Source: Sediminibacterium ginsengisoli (GTDB lineage Bacteria > Bacteroidota > Bacteroidia > Chitinophagales > Chitinophagaceae). From it: a DNA stretch of 64,000 bases. The stretch covers positions 215,005-279,004 of the forward strand of contig NZ_FUWH01000002.1 of the NCBI RefSeq assembly GCF_900167075.1, written 5' to 3'. Below the pieces are notes generated by a model. The model did not search any database. It saw only the letters and a list, made by a program, of their open reading frames with translations, and had not been told where the DNA came from. A program made the translations under genes and the position numbers. Below are positions 1 to 8,858 of this stretch, piece by piece (position 1 is the stretch's first letter; every line of letters begins with the position of its first letter).

Positions 1-462
1 AGCCGGAATAAATCACCGTATGATGAACTGGGTCTTGAAGGGGATCAGTCGGGTGTTCAGTTTGGTGTGATCGCAACGCAATTGCTGCATAAGCTGGCCA
101 TATCAACTACAGTAAGCTTAACCGAATCGCTGCAAAGTGGCCGTAATGATAAAAGCGCCGCAAACACGGTTCCTTATGAAGCGATCAATTATTCACTTTC
201 TGCCGGTTACCTGGTGCTGCCGAAAAAGTATACCAGCTACGGGCAAACCAACCTGAACCTCTATCTCGAGTTGCTGGGACAAAGCAGCCTGGATAAGAAG
301 CGGTACGCTACCGACCTCGCGCCGGCAGTTCAGCTGATCTTTAACAGCACGGTAAAGGCAAACCTGGGTTACAGGTTTCAGTTAGCCGGGAATATGAACC
401 GGATGGCCGACAGAAGCTGGTTATTGGGTGTGGAATGGACCTTCCTGAATGCCCTGAAATAG
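1..462 (+). CDS. Outer-membrane beta-barrel-like protein, C-terminal part
   Basis: The reading frame is open from base 1, so the N-terminus lies outside the window and only about 153 residues are seen. Alternating hydrophobic and polar stretches with aromatic residues and a C-terminus ending in WTFLNALK fit the last strands of an outer-membrane barrel. From memory, similar proteins sit next to heavy-metal RND efflux operons in Bacteroidota and are annotated as hypothetical or transporter-like; the efflux operon that follows on the same strand agrees with that. Exact role and substrate are unknown. Confidence 0.7.
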   Translation, partial: SRNKSPYDELGLEGDQSGVQFGVIATQLLHKLAISTTVSLTESLQSGRNDKSAANTVPYEAINYSLSAGYLVLPKKYTSYGQTNLNLYLELLGQSSLDKKRYATDLAPAVQLIFNSTVKANLGYRFQLAGNMNRMADRSWLLGVEWTFLNALK

Positions 463-544
463 AGATACATAGCAGCGGTTGTATGTGTTAGCCGGTCGTG
501 GCGGCACATACAGCCGTTTAGCTTGGCAATGCGGCAACGCATTG

Positions 545-572
545 TTTGCATGGACCAATCCCCTTATCTTTG
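545..572 (+). promoter_or_regulatory. Bacteroidota-type promoter of the efflux locus
   Basis: TTTG at 545-548, 16 nt spacer, then TATCTTTG at 565-572, a full match to the -7 consensus TAnnTTTG. The box ends 4 nt before the ATG at 577, so the transcript may start at or next to the start codon (leaderless). Confidence 0.6.
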
Positions 573-576
573 AGTG

Positions 577-960
577 ATGCGAAAACTGGCTGCAATATTA
601 TTGTTCAGCATTTACCTCTTCGGTACTACCGAGGCGAGCCAGTTATTGAAGCTTCCTGTTCTGATGCAACATTACATAGAACATAAAGCGCTCGATCATA
701 GCATTACACTTACCGCCTTCCTTAAAATGCACTACATCGGTCCCGATATCAGGGATAACGATTACCAGCGCGATATGCAGCTGCCGTTCAAAACGGTGAA
801 CGACTGCTGCGTGATCGCATTCAACAGTTTTCCGCCGCAACGGATCAATATCGAGTTTTTTCAACCCCAATACCATAAGCAGACCCACGCAGTGATCAAT
901 ACTGTATTCGTTCCAAGGTTTGCCACTCATGATATCTTTCAGCCGCCCCGACAGGTATGA
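577..960 (+). CDS. Small exported protein of a metal-efflux locus, unknown function
   Basis: 127 residues starting with a signal peptide (MRKLAAILLFSIYLFGTTEA). I chose ATG 577 over GTG 574 because it follows a perfect -7 box by 4 nt. The mature part is rich in histidine (about eight His, e.g. MQHYIEHK, LDHS, KMHYIG, YHKQTH), and ends close to a FQPPRQV tail. I do not recognise a named domain; from memory, short proteins of this kind precede CusA/CzcA genes in Bacteroidota. It lies 144 bp upstream of the pump gene on the same strand. A periplasmic metal-binding or accessory role is an inference from the His content and context only. Confidence 0.75.
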   Translation: MRKLAAILLFSIYLFGTTEASQLLKLPVLMQHYIEHKALDHSITLTAFLKMHYIGPDIRDNDYQRDMQLPFKTVNDCCVIAFNSFPPQRINIEFFQPQYHKQTHAVINTVFVPRFATHDIFQPPRQV

Positions 961-1104
961 TCAGGATATTTTTGTCAACCGGAATATGACGCCGGCTGAA
1001 ACCCATGCATGTTGACCGGCCAACGCCGTTGTAATGCTGCATGCGTCTATATATCCTTAAAAGAGAGCAATACGTCATGCATTGTACCTTTTAACTGAAT
1101 TTAC

Positions 1105-4100
1105 ATGCTGAACAGACTGATCAGGTTCTCAGCTGCCAATAAAATGGTGGTGGGCCTGTTTATACTTGTATTGATTATACTGGGAATAAGGGATCTGATG
1201 AAACTGCCTATCGACGCAGTGCCGGATATTACCAATAACCAGGTTGTTATTATTACGCCGGCACCAAGCCTCGGTGCCCCGGATGTGGAACGGTTTATTA
1301 CCGCCCCGGTGGAACAGGTTACCCGGAATATACCGGGCATCATTGAGCAGCGGAGCTTTTCACGCTTCGGGCTCAGCCTCGTTACCATTGTTTTCAATGA
1401 TGAAACAGATATCTACTGGGCCCGAACCCAGGTAAATGAAAGACTGGCCCAGGCACGAGAACAGATCCCGCAGGGAATGGGCACGCCCGAATTAGGGCCG
1501 GTAACAACAGGGCTCGGTGAAATATTCCAGTATGTAGTAAGGACCAAACCGGGTTACGAAGGGAAATATGATCTCACAACCCTGCGAACCATCCAGGACT
1601 GGATCGTACGCAGACAACTGCTGGGTACGGAAGGCGTAGCGGAAGTAAGCAGCTTCGGTGGCGCACTGAAGCAATATGAAGTAGGAGTAAATACCGACAG
1701 GCTGAAGAGCTTCGGCCTTACCATCAGCGATGTATTCCGCGCATTGAATGAGAACAACAGTAATACCGGCGGTGCCTATATTGAAAAAGGGCCGTCGGTA
1801 TTGTTCATCCGTACGGAAGGGCTTGTGGGCAATCTGGCCGATATAGAACATATAGTGGTAAGCAAAAGCAAAAGCGGCATACCGGTGCTGGTAAGGGATG
1901 TGGCAACCGTGAAGGCCGGCAGTGCCATCCGTTACGGGGCTACGGCTTATAACGACAAAGGTGAAGTTGCCGGTGCTGTTGTAATGATGCTGAAAGGGGA
2001 GAACAGCGGAAAAGTGATCACCAGCATCAAGGAAAAAATAAAAGCCATCGAACGTTCGCTGCCGGAAGGTGTGATCATTGAAGCATTCCTCGATCGTACC
2101 AAAATGGTTGATAACGCGATCGGAACCGTGAAGCAGAACCTGATCGAAGGTGCTTTGATCGTAGTATTTGTGCTGGTACTGTTCCTCGGAAACCTTCGTG
2201 CAGGGCTGATCGTAGCTTCGGTGATACCGCTGGCCATGCTCTTTGCCGTGATCATGATGAACCTTTTCGGGGTAAGCGGCAACCTCATGAGTCTCGGGGC
2301 TCTTGATTTCGGATTGCTGGTAGATGGTGCGGTGATCATTGTGGAAGCCGTGATGCACAGGTTAAGCCTCAGCGGCAGACTCGGTGCTGCATTTCTGAAC
2401 CGTAAAGAAATGGACCGTGAAGTAACACATGCGGCGGGTAAAATGATGAATGCGGCCGTTTTCGGGCAGGTGATCATTCTTATCGTTTACCTGCCGATAC
2501 TTACGCTGCAGGGCATTGAAGGGAAAATGTTCAGACCGATGGCGCAGACCATTTCTTTTGCCATCATCGGGGCGTTCCTGCTCTCTATTACTTATGTTCC
2601 CATGATGAGCGCACTTTGTCTCAGCCGCAAAACGGGTCATAAGGAAAATCTTTCCGATCGCGTAATGAAGCAATTACAGCGCTGGTACCACGCAGCATTG
2701 AGCCGCAGCCTGAAAAGGCCGCGCATTATCGTTGCTTCGGCAATGGTATTGTTCGGATTATCTGTTGCGCTGATGACAACGTTCGGCGGGGAGTTCATAC
2801 CTAAACTGGCAGAAGGCGATTTTGCTGTTGAAACCAGACTGCTGCCGGGATCATCACTTACTAAAACCATCAATGCCACACAGCAGACAGCCAAAGTGTT
2901 GCTGGATAATTTCCACGAAGTGGAGAAAGTTGTTACAAAGATCGGTTCAGGCGAAATCCCTACAGATCCGATGCCGATGGAACAGGCCGATATGATGGTG
3001 ATCCTGAAAGACAAAAAAGAGTGGACGAATGCAGATAGCTATGATGAACTGGCAGAAAAAATGAGCCGTAAACTGGAAGAAGTTCCCGGAGTTTCAACAG
3101 GCTTCCAGTTCCCGGTGCAAATGCGTTTTAATGAGTTGATGACGGGTGCAAGACAGGATGTGGTCTGCAAGATTTTCGGCGATAATCTCGACAGCCTGGC
3201 GCTTTATTCCACCCAGCTCGGTACGCTGATCGGTAAAATTGATGGCGCGCGCGATCTGTATGTTGAAACGGTAACGGGCGTGCCGCAGGTAGTGATCCGT
3301 TATAACCGGGAAGCCATTGCCAGGTACGGTGCAAATATTGCCGATATCAACAATACCGTCCAGGCTGCTTATGCCGGCGCTGTTGCAGGTGTGGTGTTTG
3401 AAGGCGATCGCCGATTTGATCTTGCGATCAGGCTCGACAGCACTCAGAAAAAAGATGCAGCGCAGATCGGCAACCTGATGGTTGGCTTGCCCGGTGGTGG
3501 CCAGGTGCCGCTGGATATACTGGCCAGCATATCTTCTGAAGATGGTCCTTACCAGATCCAGCGGGAAGATGCACAACGCCGTATCACCGTGGGTTTCAAC
3601 GTAAGAGGGCGTGATGTGCAGAGTATCGTTAATGAACTGACCGAAAAAACAAAATCATTGAAACTGCCGCCGGGCTATCATATCACCTATGGCGGACAAT
3701 ATGAAAATCTGCAGCATGCTACAAAACGATTGAGCATTGCATTGCCCGTTGCACTGATGCTCATCTTCCTGATGCTCTTCTTCGCATTCCGGAAACTGAG
3801 GTATTGCCTGCTGATCTTTTCTGCCATTCCTTTATCGGCTATCGGAGGGGTGTTTTCGATGTGGATGCGTGGTATGCCATTCAGTATTTCCGCAGGTGTA
3901 GGATTTATCGCCTTGTTCGGAGTAGCTGTATTGAACGGGATTGTACTGGTAATGGAAATGAACCGTAAAAAAGACGATGCTGAACTCTCCTTGAAAGATG
4001 TTATACTTCTCGCTGCAAAAGAAAGGCTGCGGCCGGTACTGATGACGGCGGCTGTAGCCTCGCTTGGATTTCTGCCTATGGCCATCAGTAATGGTCCCGG

Positions 4101-5472
4101 TGCAGAAGTGCAGCGGCCGCTGGCTACAGTAGTGATTGGCGGACTTGTATCGGCTACATTGCTCACCTTATTTGTATTGCCGGCCTTATACCTGCTTTTT
4201 GAAAAAAGAAAAAATAGGATCCCCATGAAACAAACACTGGTAATACTGTTGTTGCTGCTGTCTGGCAGCGCTGCTTTCAGTCAGGCTCCTGCAACAGGCA
4301 GAACAAGTCTTACAGAAGTATTGAACAGCGCATACGCCAATGCACAAACCATGCAGGTAAGCAGGCTTCAGGAAAAATACTATCTTCTGCAGCAGCAAAC
4401 AGCAAGACAAATACCCAAAACCCAGTTCTCTACGGAATTAGGTAACTATAACAGTTTCAACTTCGATTCACGGTTTTCTGTTGTACAACCTTTGAATGCG
4501 GCTGGTACATACAGAAGTTACAAGTCTGTACTGCAAACCTGGCTGGCATCGGCACAGGCAGAAACACTGCTTAAAAAAGCAGAGCTTAAAAAACTGGTGC
4601 AGCAATTATATCTCGATCTGCAATACCTGTTTGCCCGCGAAAAACTGCTGAACAGAACAGACAGTATTTATAAGCGTTACCAGCAGATTGCCGCCTTGCG
4701 TTTTGAAAAAGGCGAAAGTAACCTGCTTGAAAAAACTGCCCTGGACCATTATGCATTCCAGAGCCGCCTGCAGCTGGATATGAATGCCGGCGATATTGCA
4801 ATGGTGCAGGCAGAACTTGAGCTGCTCGCAAGGTTGGGAAAAACGGTAGTCCCTTCAGAAACATTGTCAGCTGAAGAACGTGTGCATGATACGGCACTTC
4901 TCCGGCTTCATCCGGAGCTTCAATATCAGAAACAGCTGGAAGCAAGGGCTGCGGCTGAAACTGCACTTGAAAAGACCAGACTGAAACCGGAATGGACAAT
5001 CGGATATAATAATCAGTCTATCATAGGCTGGCAGGCATACAAAGACCAGAGTGAACGCTACTTCAACGCAGGCAGCCGCTTTTCGTCCGTAACCCTTGGA
5101 TTGTCGCTGCCGGTATTCAGCAAAGCACGTAAAGCAGCGGTAGAAGCGGCCAAAGCCAATGAAACCCTGCAGGAAGCCAATACCGGTAAAGCTGCCCTGG
5201 TATTACAGACAGCAATGAACAATGCGTTACGGAAAAAACAGAAATATGCAGGCGTGGCAGCATATTACAGAAGGGATGGTCTGAAACAATCTGCCATAAT
5301 GATCAGCACAGCTGAACAACAGTACCGCGCAGGACAGATCAGCTATATCGAATGGGGCAACCTGTTCAGTCAGGCAATCAGCATTGAGACGCAGTACCTG
5401 GAAGCTTTAAAAGAAATACAGCTGGCGGAGATCGAGCTGGATTATTTGTTAAACAACGATACAACCAACTAA
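1105..5472 (+). CDS. czcA: CzcA-type heavy-metal RND pump fused to TolC-like outer-membrane factor
   Basis: 1455 residues. Residues 1 to about 1035 are a complete HME-RND proton/metal antiporter of the inner membrane with 12 predicted TM segments. The TM4 motif LDFGLLVDGAVIIVE places D401, D407 and E414 exactly as in the CzcA (Zn/Co/Cd) signature, rather than the CusA pattern. From M1041 a second unit begins with its own signal-peptide-like stretch (MKQTLVILLLLLSGSAAFSQ) and continues as a TolC/OEP-type coiled-coil domain to the end. Such fusions are known in Bacteroidota. The next gene (2 nt away) encodes the periplasmic adaptor, so pump, channel and adaptor come from one operon. Metal specificity is inferred from the motif alone. 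An internal start at M1041 is possible. Confidence 0.95.
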   Translation: MLNRLIRFSAANKMVVGLFILVLIILGIRDLMKLPIDAVPDITNNQVVIITPAPSLGAPDVERFITAPVEQVTRNIPGIIEQRSFSRFGLSLVTIVFNDETDIYWARTQVNERLAQAREQIPQGMGTPELGPVTTGLGEIFQYVVRTKPGYEGKYDLTTLRTIQDWIVRRQLLGTEGVAEVSSFGGALKQYEVGVNTDRLKSFGLTISDVFRALNENNSNTGGAYIEKGPSVLFIRTEGLVGNLADIEHIVVSKSKSGIPVLVRDVATVKAGSAIRYGATAYNDKGEVAGAVVMMLKGENSGKVITSIKEKIKAIERSLPEGVIIEAFLDRTKMVDNAIGTVKQNLIEGALIVVFVLVLFLGNLRAGLIVASVIPLAMLFAVIMMNLFGVSGNLMSLGALDFGLLVDGAVIIVEAVMHRLSLSGRLGAAFLNRKEMDREVTHAAGKMMNAAVFGQVIILIVYLPILTLQGIEGKMFRPMAQTISFAIIGAFLLSITYVPMMSALCLSRKTGHKENLSDRVMKQLQRWYHAALSRSLKRPRIIVASAMVLFGLSVALMTTFGGEFIPKLAEGDFAVETRLLPGSSLTKTINATQQTAKVLLDNFHEVEKVVTKIGSGEIPTDPMPMEQADMMVILKDKKEWTNADSYDELAEKMSRKLEEVPGVSTGFQFPVQMRFNELMTGARQDVVCKIFGDNLDSLALYSTQLGTLIGKIDGARDLYVETVTGVPQVVIRYNREAIARYGANIADINNTVQAAYAGAVAGVVFEGDRRFDLAIRLDSTQKKDAAQIGNLMVGLPGGGQVPLDILASISSEDGPYQIQREDAQRRITVGFNVRGRDVQSIVNELTEKTKSLKLPPGYHITYGGQYENLQHATKRLSIALPVALMLIFLMLFFAFRKLRYCLLIFSAIPLSAIGGVFSMWMRGMPFSISAGVGFIALFGVAVLNGIVLVMEMNRKKDDAELSLKDVILLAAKERLRPVLMTAAVASLGFLPMAISNGPGAEVQRPLATVVIGGLVSATLLTLFVLPALYLLFEKRKNRIPMKQTLVILLLLLSGSAAFSQAPATGRTSLTEVLNSAYANAQTMQVSRLQEKYYLLQQQTARQIPKTQFSTELGNYNSFNFDSRFSVVQPLNAAGTYRSYKSVLQTWLASAQAETLLKKAELKKLVQQLYLDLQYLFAREKLLNRTDSIYKRYQQIAALRFEKGESNLLEKTALDHYAFQSRLQLDMNAGDIAMVQAELELLARLGKTVVPSETLSAEERVHDTALLRLHPELQYQKQLEARAAAETALEKTRLKPEWTIGYNNQSIIGWQAYKDQSERYFNAGSRFSSVTLGLSLPVFSKARKAAVEAAKANETLQEANTGKAALVLQTAMNNALRKKQKYAGVAAYYRRDGLKQSAIMISTAEQQYRAGQISYIEWGNLFSQAISIETQYLEALKEIQLAEIELDYLLNNDTTN

Positions 5473-5474
5473 TT

Positions 5475-6608
5475 ATGAAGTATATATTTATCTGCTTACT
5501 GATTGTGCTCACAGCATGCGGTACAAAAAAGAAAGCTGAATCTGCAAACGGATCGGAAGCTGTTATTGAGAACAATGTAACATTAACGGATGCACAGCTT
5601 AAAAATGCAGCATTGACTATCGCCTCTCCTGAAATGAAGGCCCTGCATGGTACCATACGTGTGAATGGTAAGGTAGATGTGCCGCCGCAAAGCATGGTAT
5701 CTGTAAGTTTCCCGTTAGGAGGCTATCTTAAAAACTCACACCTGCTGCCAGGTATGGAAGTAAAGAAAGGCGAAGTGATCGCTACCATGGAGGATAAAGC
5801 CTATGTGCAGCTGCAGCAGGATTTCCTGGTAGCAAAAGCCAAAATGGAATTCCTTGCCAGTGATGTACAGCGTCAGAAAGAGCTGAGCGACAATGATGCC
5901 ACCAGCAAAAAAAGTTACCAGCAGGTGCTCAGTGAATTCAAGACACAACAGGTGATGATCAAAGCACTGGATGAAGAACTGCGTATTGTAGGGCTCGATC
6001 CCGAAAAACTGAATACAGGAAATATTTCAAGAACCATTAGTCTCAGGTCGCCCATTACCGGCTTTGTGAGCAGGGTGAATGTGAACATCGGTAAATATGT
6101 AAATCCGTCGGACGTGCTTTTCGAACTGGTAAACCCGGACGATATACATGCAGCGCTTACCGTTTTTGAAAAGGATATCAACCAGATCAGGAAAGGCATG
6201 AAAGCAATGGTAGCCTTAGCCGATAAGCCCGGTAAACAATATGAAGTGGAAGTGCTGATGGTAACAAGGAATGTTGAAGACGACCGGAGCGGCCTGGTGC
6301 ATTGTCATTTCGAGAACGAAAACCACGATCTCCTGCCGGGTATGTTCCTTACCGGTACTTTCCGGCTCGAGGCTAAGCCAACCATAGCTGTTCCGGAAGA
6401 AACGGTATTGCGTTATGAAGGGAAGGAATATGTTTTCCTGGTGAAAGACACGCATCATTTTATGATGCAGCAGGTGGAAACCGGCTCGCGGCAAAATGGT
6501 TATGTAGAACTGAAAGATCAGCCGGGTATTGACTGGCTGAAACAAAAATTGGTAACCGGCAATGGTTATTCCCTGCTCGGAAAACTGAAGAATACAAGTG
6601 AAGAATAG
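5475..6608 (+). CDS. RND efflux periplasmic adaptor lipoprotein (CzcB/CusB-like)
   Basis: 377 residues. The N-terminus MKYIFICLLIVLTACG is a lipoprotein signal with lipobox LTAC, acylated Cys at residue 15. The body shows the membrane-fusion-protein plan: barrel-sandwich/lipoyl half at about 75-110 (GGYLKNSHLLPGMEVKKGE), a helical hairpin at about 110-185, the second lipoyl half (LRSPITGFVSRVNVNIGKYV) and a beta-barrel after it. It begins 2 nt after the stop of the pump gene and is surely cotranscribed. It would couple the inner-membrane pump to the outer-membrane-factor domain fused to it. There is no His-rich N-terminal extension of the kind seen in some CzcB proteins. Confidence 0.95.
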   Translation: MKYIFICLLIVLTACGTKKKAESANGSEAVIENNVTLTDAQLKNAALTIASPEMKALHGTIRVNGKVDVPPQSMVSVSFPLGGYLKNSHLLPGMEVKKGEVIATMEDKAYVQLQQDFLVAKAKMEFLASDVQRQKELSDNDATSKKSYQQVLSEFKTQQVMIKALDEELRIVGLDPEKLNTGNISRTISLRSPITGFVSRVNVNIGKYVNPSDVLFELVNPDDIHAALTVFEKDINQIRKGMKAMVALADKPGKQYEVEVLMVTRNVEDDRSGLVHCHFENENHDLLPGMFLTGTFRLEAKPTIAVPEETVLRYEGKEYVFLVKDTHHFMMQQVETGSRQNGYVELKDQPGIDWLKQKLVTGNGYSLLGKLKNTSEE

Positions 6609-6648
6609 TAAATAAAAATGGCCTGCACTGCAGGCCATTTTTATTTAC
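6608..6648. terminator. Bidirectional intrinsic terminator
   Basis: Perfect 20-bp inverted repeat around a single central base (GC core ATGGCCTGCA / TGCAGGCCAT flanked by A- and T-rich arms). It starts within the stop codon of the adaptor gene and serves both it and the convergent response-regulator gene ending at 6662. Confidence 0.9.
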
Positions 6649-6661
6649 GCTGTTACAGGAA

Positions 6662-7354
6662 TTACCTGTTGAATGATTTTAAGAACTGTTCTTCATAACT
6701 GCTGCCGATCGGGATCTCTGTATTATTGATAGTGATGTTTTTATTGCGGATGCTTTCTATACGCTGCAACGGAACAATGTAAGACCTGTGCACACGGATA
6801 AATTGTGATGCAGGCAGTTTTTCCAGTATTGTTTTCATCGTCATACGTGCCACAATCGGTTTCTGGCCCAATAAATGTATTTTGAGATAATCGTCCAGTC
6901 CTTCAATGAAAAGGATGTCATTCAGGCTGATTTTTACCAGGCGGTAATCGGCACGTATAAAAATATGCTGATCCTGGCCTTTTCCTTTTTCGTTCTGGTA
7001 ATTGAAGTAATCTCTGGCCTTCTGAACAGCGGTCATGAAACGCTCCTGTGTAAAAGGTTTCAGCAGGTAATCGATAGCGCTTACATTAAACCCCTCCACA
7101 GCATATTCACTGTAAGCAGTGGTAAAGATCACCATGGTTTGTTTTTCAATGGCTTTGTAGAGATCTATACCCGAAATAGAAGGCATATTAATATCCATGA
7201 AGATCAGGTCTACAGGAGATTGCTGAACAAAACGCAACGCTTCGTTGGGCATATGGAATGTTCGCTGGAGATCGATAAAATCGGTCTTTGAGCAGAACAT
7301 TTCAAGCACTTTCAATGCCAGCGGTTCATCGTCTACGGCGATAGCTTTTATCAT
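6662..7354 (-). CDS. LytTR-family response regulator
   Basis: 230 residues. An N-terminal receiver domain (about 1-120) has the acidic pocket DDEP near residue 8, phospho-acceptor D54 in DLIFMDINMP, and the conserved Lys in LLKPF. The C-terminal LytTR DNA-binding domain (about 135-230) carries IFIRADYRLVKI, LDDYLKIHL and FIRVHRSYIVPL. The start codon overlaps the stop of the histidine kinase gene by 4 bp, so the two are translationally coupled and form one two-component system. Targets are not visible in the window; convergence with the metal-efflux operon alone does not show that it controls it. Confidence 0.95.
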   Translation of the reverse strand: MIKAIAVDDEPLALKVLEMFCSKTDFIDLQRTFHMPNEALRFVQQSPVDLIFMDINMPSISGIDLYKAIEKQTMVIFTTAYSEYAVEGFNVSAIDYLLKPFTQERFMTAVQKARDYFNYQNEKGKGQDQHIFIRADYRLVKISLNDILFIEGLDDYLKIHLLGQKPIVARMTMKTILEKLPASQFIRVHRSYIVPLQRIESIRNKNITINNTEIPIGSSYEEQFLKSFNR

Positions 7355-8442
7355 GCGAGCAGTAATATGAGTGAAACAATAAAACGATCCTTTTCATCAC
7401 TGATCTTCAATACATGGGATCCGGGATAGATAAGTTCGAGCCTGTTCTTTGTATTCTCTATCCCCAGTCCGCTGTGTTCTTCCCTGTTCCTGGCGATGGT
7501 CACCTTATTGTTGATGACCACCATCTGCAGGCTGTTGTCGGTTATGGCGATATCGATTTTGATATCTGAATTTTCTTCCGCATTCACACCATGCTTGAAG
7601 GCATTTTCCACGAAGGGGATCAGTATCAGCGGAGCGATCACCCTGTTGTCCGTGTCTCCCGAGATTACAAAGGAGATGGGGACAGAACCTGCAAACCGCG
7701 TTTCCTGCAGTTCGATATAATCACGGATATAAGCCAGCTCCTTATCAAGTGGTACTTTATCCTTGTCAGCCTCATTCAACACATACCGCATCATTTCAGA
7801 CAGTTTGATAACAGCATTGGCCGTCTGATCTGATTTGTCTATTGCAAGCGCATAAATGCTGTTGAGCGTATTGAACAGGAAATGCGGGTTGATCTGTGCT
7901 TTAAGATAAGACAGTTCTGCAGAAAGTTTTTCCTGTCTTGCCTTTTCCCATTGCCGGTTGATCCGGATGGTCATTGCAAAGAACAGCATCACCAGGTAAA
8001 GAAAAAGATGGTGATACATTTCAAACAGCAGGGACTGCCAGGAGCTGTCATTTCTTCTCGGCCCGAACCCGCGCATCATTTCCCGGTTGCGCATCATTTT
8101 ACCAGGCATAAACCTTCCGCCGGGTGGCATTGCTTTGCGCATGACGGCAAATTCGTTCGGGACCAGTTTGCTGGCAATAAAGATTGCTGCCAGCAGACAG
8201 ATTACCTGGAGCAGTACAAACACTACATACCGCTTTCTGAAGTAGAATCGGGGGATCAGCACCTGCAGGTTCAGGTAAAAGATCCCGAGGAACAGAGCTC
8301 CGATCAGCAGGTCGCGGCGGGTATGCCAGTTCTGTAAGGTTTCGCTGAATGTTTGCGGCCCTGGTGAAAACAATACGGGTAACAGCAGGAACACGAGACA
8401 TCCTGTAACATGTGCCAGTATCGTACTTGCCTTATTCTTCAT
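7351..8442 (-). CDS. LytS/YpdA-type sensor histidine kinase
   Basis: 364 residues from MKNKASTILAHVTG. The frame is open 50 codons further upstream, but that part is Cys-rich and atypical, and M51 directly precedes the first TM helix. Four predicted TM helices (about 10-30, 45-65, 75-95, 150-170) are followed by the His_kinase domain with KAQINPHFLFNTLNSIYALA (phospho-His H187) and an HATPase with the N-box VENAFKHG and G-box GLGIENTKNRL. There is no extracellular sensing domain beyond short loops. A Met/Arg/Gly-rich segment (PPGGRFMPGKMMRNREMMRG) between TM3 and TM4 is unusual and could be a metal- or charge-sensing loop, which is speculation. Confidence 0.93.
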   Translation of the reverse strand: MKNKASTILAHVTGCLVFLLLPVLFSPGPQTFSETLQNWHTRRDLLIGALFLGIFYLNLQVLIPRFYFRKRYVVFVLLQVICLLAAIFIASKLVPNEFAVMRKAMPPGGRFMPGKMMRNREMMRGFGPRRNDSSWQSLLFEMYHHLFLYLVMLFFAMTIRINRQWEKARQEKLSAELSYLKAQINPHFLFNTLNSIYALAIDKSDQTANAVIKLSEMMRYVLNEADKDKVPLDKELAYIRDYIELQETRFAGSVPISFVISGDTDNRVIAPLILIPFVENAFKHGVNAEENSDIKIDIAITDNSLQMVVINNKVTIARNREEHSGLGIENTKNRLELIYPGSHVLKISDEKDRFIVSLILLLA

Positions 8443-8525
8443 GCCCCGATTGCTTTTGATCAAAATTAAGCAAGCGGTCTGCCATTTGTGGCAACACAAG
8501 GTAAGCAGGCAGAATTTGCCGGTAA

Positions 8526-8777
8526 TCAGCCGTGCAGTTTGGAGCCGAGCCAGGCTTTGATCTTGTCGAATCTTACCATCATTCCCCAGCAAGTTAAACA
8601 GAGTGTGGCAAAGGATACGGCAAGGGATACCTGCATCTGGCGTGTTGACAGCAGGCTTTTGCGCGGACCCGTTTCATTTGGCTGATAGATCTCGCAGGAT
8701 ATAAAATAAGTAATGATAAAAATGATCAGGCCGGAAAAAACGGCCACAGTAAGAGAAAAAAGAACTTTCTGAAACAT
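8526..8777 (-). CDS. Small two-TM membrane protein, unknown
   Basis: 83 residues with two strong hydrophobic helices (about 5-27 and 49-67) separated by a polar loop YQPNETGPRKSLLSTRQ. It lies 83 bp upstream of the LytS-type kinase on the same strand and 81 bp downstream of the four-helix-bundle gene. I recognise no family. The hydrophobic pattern and the tidy position in a same-strand run support a real gene; function unknown, possibly an accessory of the kinase. Confidence 0.6.
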   Translation of the reverse strand: MFQKVLFSLTVAVFSGLIIFIITYFISCEIYQPNETGPRKSLLSTRQMQVSLAVSFATLCLTCWGMMVRFDKIKAWLGSKLHG

Positions 8778-8858
8778 TTGCAGGGGAATAGACGGTTCGG
8801 ATATTGGTCGATAGCTTCAGCTATATAGCGTGAAGATACAGCGAATCGGCTGAAAATA

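Noticed and set aside
8443..8592. 50-codon N-terminal extension of the LytS-type kinase
   Set aside because: Cys- and Trp-rich sequence unlike the family; M51 directly precedes TM1 and fits the family start.
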